From Stentor coeruleus (Eukaryota > Ciliophora > Heterotrichea > Heterotrichida > Stentoridae): a stretch of 40,819 nt of DNA. Positions 1 to 9,673 of this stretch are shown here, piece by piece (position 1 is the stretch's first letter; the number at the start of each line of letters is the position of its first letter). Both the position numbers and the translations under genes were made by a program. The notes under the pieces were generated by a model. That model made no database searches. It had not been told where the DNA came from and was given only the letters and a program-made list of their open reading frames with translations. Location of the stretch: NCBI GenBank assembly GCA_001970955.1, contig MPUH01000670.1, forward strand, positions 1 to 40,819, given 5' to 3'.

Positions 1-448
1 AACAACCTCAGCACTATATTTATAAGATCAAGCATATATAAATGATGATTAGTTAGTATTAGTTACTATCCTACTCAAGAACGCACAGAAAATAATACAG
101 AAATAATAATAAAACAAATATTTAAAAACTTAACGATATACTTGCAAATACAAGCCATTAAATGCATAATTATGCCACTCAAAAAATATAAACTAATGCA
201 TATTATTAATATCGCACCAAACAACTAAATTTCTATCAACTTAGAAAAATGTAATAGCCAAATGATCGAGGATAAGATGTTGATTATTGTTGCTTGTATT
301 GATTAAAATTGGTAAGCAATTATTCTATTTGCAAAGATATATTAATAAATGGAATAGGATAAGATTTTCTATACTATAGAAAATATAACAGGAGTTTGTG
401 GTTTTTCTGTAAAGGATCTCCTTATTACAGTATAAATATTCTTTAAGG
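1..448. other. AT-rich flank, no intact gene
   Basis: No intact gene is visible. From about 349 a short plus-strand stretch (ATG GAA TAG GAT AAG..., through ...KDLLITV near 440) reads like protein apart from one TAG, and may be the 5' part of the relic that starts at 449. No telomeric repeat is seen at the window edge. Confidence 0.5.
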
Positions 449-994
449 ATGGTAATTTTTTAGTTTAGAATTAGGACAAGAGGACAAATTGCAAGAAATG
501 ATATAGATGGATTTGAATCTAGAGTTGAAGATGCTATATTTGATACCTGGATAGAAATTTAAAAGCATCAGATATAGAGCTTAATATATTCATGGTAGAA
601 AATAATATTGAAAATTTTAGCAACCTCATCAAGATCTTCAGATTATATGGATTTTGTCTCCTAAGTATCATCTTATCTTATGTAAGATTATTTAAGTTTT
701 AATGATTTTAATTATTATACTTTTCATTAATGTTATAGTCAATTTTATTCAATAGTTAACTCGAAAATTTGCATCATTCTTGGCGGCTACAAAAAATGTT
801 CAGCAATTAGACTTTAATATCAAATTATCTAGGGGAAAAGGAAATATTAAGCCATAAGTAAGTAGCGATTTATCAATATCATTTCTAAGTATGGACATGC
901 GCTTCTTTATCCATAGGCAAAAATTAATGATTTTAATTATTATACTTCTCAATAATTCTCTTTTTATAAAGTATTATTGATGCTTACTAAGTGA
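449..994 (+). pseudogene. Degenerate coding tract 1, open only if TAA/TAG are read through
   Basis: One frame runs from ATG at 449 to TGA at 992-994 (181 codons). It has 13 internal TAA/TAG triplets and no TGA. Protein-like stretches include RNDIDGFESRVEDAIFDTW and KICIILGGYKKC. A DNA segment of about 22 nt encoding NDFNYYT occurs twice, at 701 and 926. The copies are 225 nt apart, so both lie in the same frame, and each is followed by a TAA two codons after the shared Thr. This suggests descent from a protein with internal repeats. No family recognised. By the standard code it is a relic. In DNA this AT-rich, about 11 TAA/TAG are expected by chance in 181 codons, so the call rests on the protein-like texture and the in-frame repeat. 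Confidence 0.35.
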
Positions 995-1114
995 GGAAAG
1001 TAAGAGTATTCAAGCCAATAATAACTATAGAATAAATTTAAATTTCATATATGCAAGATTAGTAATAAATAGAAAAATGAATGTGAATACCAGAGAAATC
1101 AAAATAATTTTAAA

Positions 1115-2702
1115 CTAAGTAACTTCATTTAAACTTAAGTAAGACTGATTTTTCATCAATAATTCTTGGCGTATATTTTTGGGAATTATACCATCTTTCA
1201 TACAGTGCATTGCAATTGTAGCATAAAAGCCAACATAAAGTGTGTCTTTTTCATCAAGAGGGACTGGAATTATACTTGTTTCAACACGAAAACCCAATAA
1301 TAATAAAGAAATAAAAGCAATAATAAATCGGGTTGTTACTTTAAGAAATGCACCTAGAGTCCCTATTAAAAAATACCAGGTATCCCATAAACAAAAATAA
1401 GTTTTATTTTTTACAAATCCAGAATTCTCTATAAGAAAAGGAAAATAAATCATACTATTTATATCTTACCCTAGTATTGTAGGAATAAAAGAAATCCAAA
1501 AAGACCATGGCCTTTTAAGTAAATACTCTAAAATAAATTTCAAAATTTCTTTGAAACTCACACAATATGCTGCAATAAATATGGTTATGGCAAATACAAA
1601 GGTTAAAAAAAATGTATTAATGATAAATTGAGAGCAAAAGTAGATTGTGTTATAAGATTTAAATTTCCAAACAAATTTTAATGTTTCTGATTCTTCTCCT
1701 TCTTCTTTAATTTTTAAGATGATTCTTTTATACTGATAAAACATATTTAAAATTGAAGCAAGTGTTATCAAAAATCCTAGTCCAAAAGATACAACTGTGC
1801 AAGGAAAAATTGGTATCAATAAATATATTAAAAACCTTGTCAACTGTTTCCCAGTATCCACTGTAAAAACATAATCATTTTCTAATTTCAAATAAATAAA
1901 TACGTCATCATCAGGTTGCTTTTCTAGCCAATTTAAGCAAGACTGTAGAGCATCAATTATGTTATAAACTGCGTAAACTGTTATACATATCTAAATATTT
2001 TTTACTAAAATGCAAGTAATTGAAATTATAAATAATGCCACAAATCCAGCTGCTTTAATTCTTAAAGGATATTTAAATGGGGAATTTAAAAGGTCCTGAG
2101 TTTTTTTTAGCCTTTTACAGCAGAGGCATTTAACAATAATAAATTTTACAGCCCGGCCTTGCAAAGATAGAATATTAATTTTTTTCAATATCCAGGAAGG
2201 TAGAGTGCAGATTAATACCCAATAGACGAGGATTATTAGAGAAAGGCAAATTTTAAAATTCATGCTAATTTGCAAATAACTATATAGAATTGTATCACCG
2301 CGTGCTCCTTTACAATATAAATACTATATAAAAATTACATCAACATAAAGAACAGTAAAATCATAGCAGCCATAAGCAGCACAACATAAAGTAATGAAAA
2401 AAGGTGAATTCTTGAGATTACCGATAAAGGATAAAAAGTAAAAGTAATGAACATATTTTGAAAAGGAATTATTCATCAAAAGGTTCACAAGTTGCTTGAG
2501 TTTCATTAAATCCTAGAAGTTGTGAGTTCAAAGAATATATTGAGTATCCAGCGATAAAAATAGATAATTCTGGCGCATGCATTTTATCTGTAATAAAATC
2601 AATAAAAGGGGATAAGAAAAATTTCATAAAGCATAGACATCGTAAGTGACTTACCCAAAAAGAATTTCCCCAGCTATTGAAAGGTTTAATTGTCTTATCC
2701 AT
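1115..2702 (-). CDS. Multi-pass membrane protein, possibly STRA6-like; frame break near the N terminus
   Basis: Three 15-nt introns join four exons: 2324-2338 (GTAATTTTTATATAG), 1991-2005 (GTAAAAAATATTTAG) and 1455-1469 (GTAAGATATAAATAG). From ATG 2506 the exons 2506-2339, 2323-2006, 1990-1470 and 1454-1115 give 448 aa with phases matching at each join. The protein has about seven hydrophobic helices. Its C-terminal third (CLWDTWYFLIG, later LYVGFYATIAMHCM) resembles the end of the STRA6 retinol-transporter family, but this is recognition by eye. Upstream, an overlapping frame from ATG 2702 (MDKTIKPFNSWG...) also looks coding and ends at a TAA at 2469-2471. No 15-16 nt intron joins it to the rest, so either translation starts at 2506, or there is a one-base indel or error near 2470-2500, or a longer intron. 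The channel or transport role is unproven. Confidence 0.6.
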
Positions 2703-2805
2703 TTTATTCAACCAGACTCTAATTATTTCATGTATAGTAAAGATAGATTTAAGACAAAAATAGTAAGTGCATAAGAATAGCCAAATTATTATGTTTTAAA
2801 GCATT

Positions 2806-3298
2806 ATGCTTAATGCTGGGTTTGAATTAGTTATAATTTCAGGTTATGCTTAATTGTTGCCTAGTTAATTAACCTTTGAATATTTGCATGAATCTATATC
2901 ATGTGAAAAAATAAATCTGTATAAGCTGATATCTGGATTAACAACATTTCTCAATAAGCAATTTACTTATAAATATCACAAAATTAAAAAATATCAAACA
3001 AAATATCTGAACTAGACAAACTATTTTTATAAATAAGGAAAAATCGATAGAGTTTACTTAGAAGATCGATAAAAGCCTTCTGATGATTTTTTTATCACAT
3101 AAGTCAAACTTCCTCACAAAACTAAAATAAATGTTTTCAAATGAATTCAAATCTTAAAAAAAAGATTAAAAAATCCTGCAAGCAAAGTTTAAGGTGGCGT
3201 TTATAACTTGGAAACTGCCGAGGAATTGAAGGAAAAATTCTATGGAAAATATTCGGTATATAAAAATCAAAGAATGATAATTCTTAATAGTAATATAA
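2806..3298 (+). pseudogene. Degenerate coding tract 2, ubiquitin-like-fold remnant at its end
   Basis: A single frame from ATG 2806 to the next gene contains seven TAA/TAG and one TGA (3142-3144) but otherwise reads like protein for about 160 codons, for example FEYLHESISCEKINLYKLIS. The last part is the best: the residues TAEELKEKFYGKYSVYKNQR followed by MIIL, at about 3213-3285, resemble the strand-helix-strand core of ubiquitin-like domains. The similarity is weak and seen by eye. It lies directly upstream of the LITAF-like gene on the same strand and may be decayed DNA from an older neighbour. Confidence 0.3.
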
Positions 3299-3802
3299 AT
3301 GGATCCATACAACCAACAAGGATATCCTCCACAACATGGCTACCCACCACCACCACCAAATGCATATCCTCCTGAAGGTTATCCTCCTCAGTATCCTCCT
3401 CCCCAATATCAGCCTCAACCCGGTTATCCACCTCAACCTCAACCAGGGTATCCACCTCCACCCGGTTATGCACCTCAAGGATATGCTCAACCTGGATACC
3501 CCCCACCAAATATGCAACCAAATTATCAACAGCCACCTACTTCGATAATAGCTATTGCCCCTGCTCCTGTTAGACCTGTTTTTGGTCCAAACTCTACTTT
3601 AGCATTTTGCGACCATTGCAAAGTAAATGTTAGTACCCATACTGTAACTTATGTAGGATGCATGGTTTGGCTAATGTTCTTTATATTTTTATTTTTTAGC
3701 CCAATAATTTCGTGTCTTCCATTTTGCATCAGAGGCTGGTATGATATAGGACACAATTGCCCTAAATGCAGTAGAAGATTAGGAATGTTTACGCCTTTAT
3801 AA
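3299..3802 (+). CDS. LITAF-domain membrane protein with Pro/Tyr/Gln-rich N terminus
   Basis: 167 aa, intronless. Residues 1-80 are a low-complexity Gly-Tyr-Pro-Pro/Gln tract. Residues about 100-165 form a LITAF (SIMPLE) domain: a first CxxC (CDHC), a hydrophobic membrane-dipping segment (MVWLMFFIFLFFSPIISC) with the typical trailing Cys-Leu-Pro-Phe-Cys, then a second knuckle HNCPKC and a C-terminal LGMFTPL. In the family the two CxxC knuckles bind one zinc and anchor the protein monotopically on the cytosolic face of endosomal or lysosomal membranes. The Pro-rich N terminus of other members recruits ESCRT and NEDD4-type partners; a PPxY-like PPEGY/PPQY repeat is visible here. Start context AATATAAATG. 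Confidence 0.88.
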   Translation: MDPYNQQGYPPQHGYPPPPPNAYPPEGYPPQYPPPQYQPQPGYPPQPQPGYPPPPGYAPQGYAQPGYPPPNMQPNYQQPPTSIIAIAPAPVRPVFGPNSTLAFCDHCKVNVSTHTVTYVGCMVWLMFFIFLFFSPIISCLPFCIRGWYDIGHNCPKCSRRLGMFTPL

Positions 3803-4379
3803 GTAAATAATAAGTAGTATTAGTACTAGATAATGATAAGTGATTTTAAATATAAAAACTGATAAAAGAAATAAAGTTTTGCATGCAAAAATTTCAAATA
3901 ATTTTTGTAATGAACTTGAAGATTTTTAGGAGAGTTAATTTTATTTTTTTTTTAGGAAAAGTTGTATGATATAACCTTAAAATATAAAATAACCGATTGA
4001 AAAATAAATAATTTATTGGAAAAATATAAAAGTAATGTTTTTTAGGAATGATGACTTGAATCTTAAGTGAGTCTATATAATAAATTATTTTTAAAATCAT
4101 CATGTGAATTTTTGAACGAATGTGTAACGATAGTATTTTAAACTTAGTAAAAAAAACTTATACTTAATACTAAATGTTTAAAAAGAAAGTTTGTGTAAAT
4201 TTAATTTCTGATAATTAAATAGCATTGTATTTAATGCATAATATCAGATTGTAACTTACTATATACATTCTAATAAGTGATAAAAAAAATTATTTGTTGA
4301 TAGATATAGTTAAAAGCCTTATAATAATGGTTTTCTTTTCACTATGAAATTCTAATTTTTAATATTAAACTAAGTGAGC

Positions 4380-6001
4380 TCCTTGAAAAACAATTATCTT
4401 CCATTTAGAAATCTGCAAAACTTATATTCATCTTATAAATGAACCTAGCGATCTTGAAAAAACTTTAAACGAGATAAACATCAGAATGTATTTTTGTAAA
4501 ATAAAAAATTACCCTAACTCAATCTAAAAGGTTCCAAAAGCTTTGCATTGATAGCCTTTATTTCATAACTAAATCTTATTTAAGAATTAAATTAGCAAAA
4601 TCAATAAGATTTAGTAACCTTGCTTTACTTGCATAATAGGAAAACAATATTAGACAAAATTCTCCAATCTTTTAAACTCAAATCACTTTGGCTGAATTAT
4701 CAGTTTGTCGTTATTTTGATGATTTACTTGTTAAAATTTATCTTTAGTCAATCTATAATAGCAACTAAACTTAAAACTTAAAGGACGATTGCTGCTTTAA
4801 AAGCTAATACTTTTATAGGTGAGAATCAAGAATTAAGATATGATAATTAGCTAAAACTATGCATTAAATGTAGCAGTATTAAGTGATTACAACATATTCC
4901 TTTTGTAAATTATACCTTATATAATAAAGATAATGCTGAATAATCTTATTAAAGTAGAAAATTTCTGCGCTCGAACAAAGGGTTATATTATTAGGTAAAA
5001 TATAGGAGGATATATAATTTTATCAATGGCATAGGAACGATGAAGAAGTTGAGTACTTTTTAAAGATTTGCCAATATTATTATGTATTTAGAAATCAGCA
5101 GAATCTAATAATCTCATTGGAGAAGTTCATATAAACTCATCAAATCAAAAAGTTTGTTTGAAAAAAATCTTAAAATATAATAGATTTATTCTAATAAACC
5201 ATACTTTAGTAATTACCTTGCTGAGCTTGTAGCAAAAGAAAAAGAAGTAGTAAATGAAATTAATCAGCAGCTTCAAATAAAAATTGCTAAATCAGTGAAA
5301 GAAAATTCAAATTCTATATTACCTCTAAATCGCTTACAATACACAAATCAGAAGTAAGACTTAATTGAACAGAAAAAAAATATTTGCCAGAACTATTAAT
5401 TAGTGATGCTCCTAATAAAGCTAAACTTGAAATAGAATTTTATATTTCAAATAAATGCAACTCTACTCTATCTTTCAGACATTGATTATTCGTTCAAAAA
5501 TTCAATAGTAGGTAAGGCTTCAATCAATCAAACTATCAATTCTGAAACTCTATATGGAAAAATATCTGTGCTTTCTATCCTTACGATCTTAATATTTAGT
5601 AATTTTCTAATTGGTAAGATCCTTGAGCTGCCAAATTGACTTTTTTGTCCCAAAATTAAATTAATTTTGATATTGTAATAAGATTCATGAAATGTATCAG
5701 TATTTTTATCAAATTTTTTATTTTACATCTTCTGTATTATTCACATCTTTCACTTTTCTTGCAAACACCCGTTAATATCTAATATTTTTCTATATTACTT
5801 AAATCTTAAACTTATTAATGAGATATTTTAGATATATACAAACCAATATTATGTTTGCACTGCCACTGAGTATTTGGGAACTTTTCTCAGTCGAATTGAT
5901 AAAATCTTCTTATTTAATTTAAACATTTTGAAGCCTTTTTTACTTCGAACGCAATCGATATCTCTCAAATATTGTTTTAGTTCTGCTTATCTATTTCCTC
6001 T
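4380..6001 (+). pseudogene. Degenerate coding tract 3, frame-shifted membrane-protein relic
   Basis: Several stretches read as convincing protein but sit in different frames. They include YLAELVAKEKEVVNEINQQL at 5214-5273, YLPELLISDAPNKAKLEIEF at about 5382-5441 (another frame), YGKISVLSILTILIFSNFLI near 5550-5612, and CTATEYLGTFLSRIDKIFLF near 5850-5910. One frame runs from ATG 5082 to TGA 5637-5639 with only TAA/TAG inside (185 codons). The switch of the best frame near 5355-5440 indicates indels, so this is a real relic, not merely a code effect. The hydrophobic runs suggest a membrane protein. Family not recognised. Confidence 0.45.
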
Positions 6002-6220
6002 ATGAGCTTTCATTGAAACTTATTTTCTCTCAAATTGTATCTGTATTATATTGAAGTTTATAGTATCAAAATAAAGCTCAAATGCAACTCTTTATAAAGT
6101 ACAAGATATCAAGGATCAAAGAAATTTATGTTCCAAATAATTACATTCCTAATATTTGAATAGCTTTTTACTTTTAACTAAAAAGTTTATTCCTAATACA
6201 AGCATATAATCTATTAAAAA

Positions 6221-7316
6221 ATGGACTTAGCTTTGCCCAAATACTATGGGAACGTTAACAGGGAAAGACCCATAGATTACAGTACGTTTGATAATCTAAG
6301 AATACCTTGGAATTCACCTTCTAGCTATATTGTTCACCAAAAATTAGGAAGGGGCAAATATTCAGAGGTTTTTTTAGGTACTCATTTACCTACAAACAAA
6401 AAAGTTGTAATAAAGCTTCTTAAGCCAGTGAAAAAGAAAAAAATCTTCAGAGAAGTGAAGATTTTACAAAACATTCAGTCAGGGCCAAATATTATAAGTC
6501 TTCTAGATATGGTGCGTGATCCAGTAACGAAAACCCCAGCATTAGTTTTTGAATATGTGAATAATTATGATTATAAGACTTTATTTCCTACTCTTTCAGA
6601 TTTTGAAATTCGTTTTTATATATTTGAAGTTCTTAAAGCACTTGATTACTGTCATTCTCAAGGAATTATTCATCGTGATATAAAACCACACAATATAATG
6701 ATAGATCATGGTTTAAGAAAATTAAGGGTTATTGATTGGGGACTTGCTGAGTTTTATTTTCCTGGAAGAGAATATAATGTTCGTGTAGCATCTAGATATT
6801 ATAAAGGTCCTGAATTACTTGTTAATGATCAGCATTATAATTATTCACTTGATATTTGGAGCCTTGGAGCAATGCTAGCTGCAATTGTAAAAATATATAC
6901 AGATTTTCAAGAAAGAACCATTTTTTCATGGAGATGATAATTATGACCAATTAGTAAAAATAGCGAAAATTATGGGCACAGCGAATTTATATGAGTATCT
7001 AAACAAATATAATATAGAGTTAGATGAAGAATTTGATGATATTTTAACGAATCATGCTAGAAAAAAGTGGAGTCATTTTATAACAAATCAAAATAGACAT
7101 TTGGTAACTGAAGAAGTTCTTGATTTCCTTGATAAATGCTTGGTTTATGATCATGTAGTTTATATATAGGCAAAAAGAGTTACTCCTAAAGATGCTATGA
7201 ATCATCAATATTTTAGGCCAGTTGTAGAAATGTATAAGAAAATAGAGAATGGGGGAGAATACAGTAGAGCAGCTCCTGAATACGAAACTTGGCAAATATT
7301 AAAGCACTCATTATAA
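6221..7316 (+). CDS. CSNK2A: Casein kinase 2 catalytic subunit alpha
   Basis: Constitutive Ser/Thr kinase acting on acidic sites in nucleus and cytoplasm. Three exons, 6221-6886, 6903-7154 and 7170-7316, are joined by a 16-nt intron (GTAAAAATATATACAG) and a 15-nt intron (GTAGTTTATATATAG). The joined 354-aa protein keeps CK2 landmarks: glycine loop [11 protein letters not shown], the basic KKKK substrate cluster, catalytic loop [12 protein letters not shown], the CK2-specific DWG in place of DFG, and [12 protein letters not shown]. The first splice restores [10 protein letters not shown], and the second restores the conserved LxYDHxxRxT segment as LVYDH-AKRVT. The short C-terminal tail is usual for lower eukaryotes. 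Without the splices the gene looks broken into three pieces. Confidence 0.95.
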
Positions 7317-7787
7317 ATCTCTATAGAATTTTTAAGTAGATGTTAGAAAATGAACTAAAAAGTTTTACATTAAAATATAAAGGCAATTAGGAAATTTATT
7401 GATGATTTTTATATTTTAATTAGAAATTTAATACTTTTAGTAAACTTATCGTTTGATGAATTAAAGGTTGAAGCAAGCTTGGTTAAGCATTTTGATGCTA
7501 TCTTGATGATTTTTTTAAGATCAAGATTAAAATTTAATATTATTGTATATGGTTTATTATTGATTATTAATTCATGCAATGCTTATTAAAATATAATAAT
7601 TTAAAAGCAAAAGTTGGATTGGACTATTACTCCTTAAAGCCTGAAAGCAAATATAAGATACACAACTTATATTTTTATTCAACTTTCCCCCTAAATTTCT
7701 CAAGTCTTAAATTTTTTATAACGAAGTCTCCATATCTTCTTAAAAGTAAAATTCAAGCAACATATTTGAACTAATTACGTAATATAA
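7317..7787. other. Intergenic spacer
   Basis: AT-rich spacer of about 470 nt between CK2 alpha and citrate synthase. A 66-codon plus-strand frame at 7574-7774 has no recognisable motif and is taken as chance or 5' leader. No RNA gene is seen. Confidence 0.5.
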
Positions 7788-9203
7788 ATGGATAACTCTG
7801 TCCATAGACTAAAAATTATTCAAAGTCATCTATTGGCTAGATCAAGTCTTACTATCACTGATAATAGGAACGGAAAAACCGTGGAAGTGTCAATAAAGAA
7901 TGGATTTGTACTTGGAAAAGACATTGGAAAACTAAAAAATCAAGAAGGGGAAAACTTAATGGTTTATGATCCAGGGTATATGCAAACTGTATGTTGTACT
8001 TCACGAATCAGTTATATTGATGGTGATAAGGGAATTTTAGAATACAGAGGATATCCTATTGAAGAATTAGCTGAAAAATCTTCTTTTCTTGAGGTCGCAT
8101 TTTTACTAATTAATGGAGAACTACCTACCAAGATGCAATTTGAGAAATGGGAACATAAAATTCTTCACCATACTTATTTACACACGGATATTTCTCGAAT
8201 GATGAAAAATTTCCACTATGATGCACACCCTATGGGAGTTCTTGTAAGTACAATGAGTGCAATGAGTACTTTTCAACCAGAACAGAATCCAGCTCTACTT
8301 CCAGGAATGGATCCTTATAAAGATACTCTGCTTATGAATAAGCAGATATACAGAATAATGGGTAGAATTATTACCGTCGCCGCTTATGCCTACCGAAATC
8401 GAATTGGCAGGCCATTTAATGAACCAGCTCAAGAATTAAACTATATAGAAAACTTTTTGTATATGATGGATAGACTTAATGAAGGAAATTATAAATCTCA
8501 TCCTAAACTTGTTAAAGCCTTAGATGTTTTATTTATTCTTCATGCTGAACATGAACTTAACTGTTCAACAGCGGCAATGAGACATTTAGCATCAAGTGAG
8601 GTAGATGTTTATACTTGTATTGCAGGAGCAGCTGCAGCTTTATATGGAAGAAAACATGGAGGGGCAAATGAAGCAGTATTGAGAATGTTGGAAGAAATAG
8701 GATCTGTGTCTAATATTCCTAGTTTTTTAGAAAAAGTTAAAGCTGGCAAAGGCAGACTTATGGGTTTTGGGCATAGAGTTTATAAAAACTATGACCCAAG
8801 GGCTATAATTGTTAGAAAAATAGCTGATGATGTATTTTCAGTATGTGGGAAAGAGCCGCTAATTGATATTGCAATGGAATTAGAGAAAATTGCATTAACT
8901 GATAAGTACTTTATTGATAGAAAATTGTACCCGAATGTGGATTTTTATACAGGTGTTATTTATAAGTCAATGGGTTTTCCTACAGATATGTTTCCTGTGT
9001 TGTTTACGATCCCAAGAGTAGCAGGTTGGCTTGCTCATTGGAAAGAATTCCATGCTGATCCTGAAAATAAAATTGTCCGTCCAAGGCAAAATTATATCGG
9101 GAAAAGAACAAGAGATTATATTCCTACAGATAAAAGACAAAAATCTGACTATTTCTTGTCATCAGTTACTTCAACAAGAGCTAAAAGAAGAGAAGTTAGT
9201 TAG
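7788..9203 (+). CDS. Citrate synthase, peroxisomal (PTS2) type
   Basis: Condenses oxaloacetate and acetyl-CoA to citrate. 471 aa, no intron. The catalytic residues are present: His in HGGANEAVLRML, His in GFGHRVYKNYDPRA, and Asp in NVDFYTG. The HGGANEA version is that of bacterial and plant peroxisomal citrate synthases rather than animal mitochondrial ones. Residues 7-15, RLKIIQSHL, fit the PTS2 consensus (R/K)(L/V/I)x5(H/Q)(L/A) exactly and sit where plant glyoxysomal citrate synthases carry theirs. The C terminus (KRREVS) is not a PTS1. The location is inferred from this signal: peroxisome/glyoxysome, with a role in the glyoxylate cycle or citrate export. A mitochondrial presequence cannot be excluded. 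Confidence 0.95.
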   Translation: MDNSVHRLKIIQSHLLARSSLTITDNRNGKTVEVSIKNGFVLGKDIGKLKNQEGENLMVYDPGYMQTVCCTSRISYIDGDKGILEYRGYPIEELAEKSSFLEVAFLLINGELPTKMQFEKWEHKILHHTYLHTDISRMMKNFHYDAHPMGVLVSTMSAMSTFQPEQNPALLPGMDPYKDTLLMNKQIYRIMGRIITVAAYAYRNRIGRPFNEPAQELNYIENFLYMMDRLNEGNYKSHPKLVKALDVLFILHAEHELNCSTAAMRHLASSEVDVYTCIAGAAAALYGRKHGGANEAVLRMLEEIGSVSNIPSFLEKVKAGKGRLMGFGHRVYKNYDPRAIIVRKIADDVFSVCGKEPLIDIAMELEKIALTDKYFIDRKLYPNVDFYTGVIYKSMGFPTDMFPVLFTIPRVAGWLAHWKEFHADPENKIVRPRQNYIGKRTRDYIPTDKRQKSDYFLSSVTSTRAKRREVS

Positions 9204-9673
9204 TTTAGATAATAAATAAGTTTCATATAGGATTTTATTTATAAGGTTTCTTATGATTATTGATAATTTATCATCAAAGTTGGAATTAAGAATATTAGGA
9301 AATTTTATAAGAAGCATTTTAACTAAATTAAAATATAGTTAAAATATAGAATATTTTCCATCATCAACATAATTTATTTCTTAAATTATCTTTTGTCAAT
9401 GCTATGCAGAATAGGAATGGGAGTAAGCAAAATTGCTTTCTTTAGCAAAAAGGGAAATAACTTGATTAGTTTGTCAATTGCTGAAATTTTCACTGTTTAA
9501 AACAACTATTAGATTATGCTTTAAAAAAATAATTGCAAATGATATTTATAATTAAATTTTCTAATCATAATCTGCTTTCAATATCTAAAAACACTATTTA
9601 TAATAATTCATTAATTTTCCAGCCGATAAAGAATATTTCAACAATTATTTACTTATCTAAATCAATAAAATAA
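9204..9673. other. Intergenic spacer
   Basis: About 470 nt of AT-rich DNA between tandem plus-strand genes. No coding stretch, RNA gene or repeat is visible. Confidence 0.5.

Noticed and set aside
3267..3548. Open frames overlapping the LITAF gene on both strands (Val/Glu-rich, Trp-rich, His/Leu-rich)
   Set aside because: They are by-products of the Pro-rich repeat codons of the plus-strand LITAF gene read in other frames.
3894..4103. Minus-strand 69-codon frame
   Set aside because: Low-complexity Ile/Lys/Phe text of AT-rich DNA, no motif, no homology recognised.
7574..7774. Plus-strand 66-codon frame before citrate synthase
   Set aside because: No domain, no conserved look, ends 13 nt before the real start; treated as leader or chance.
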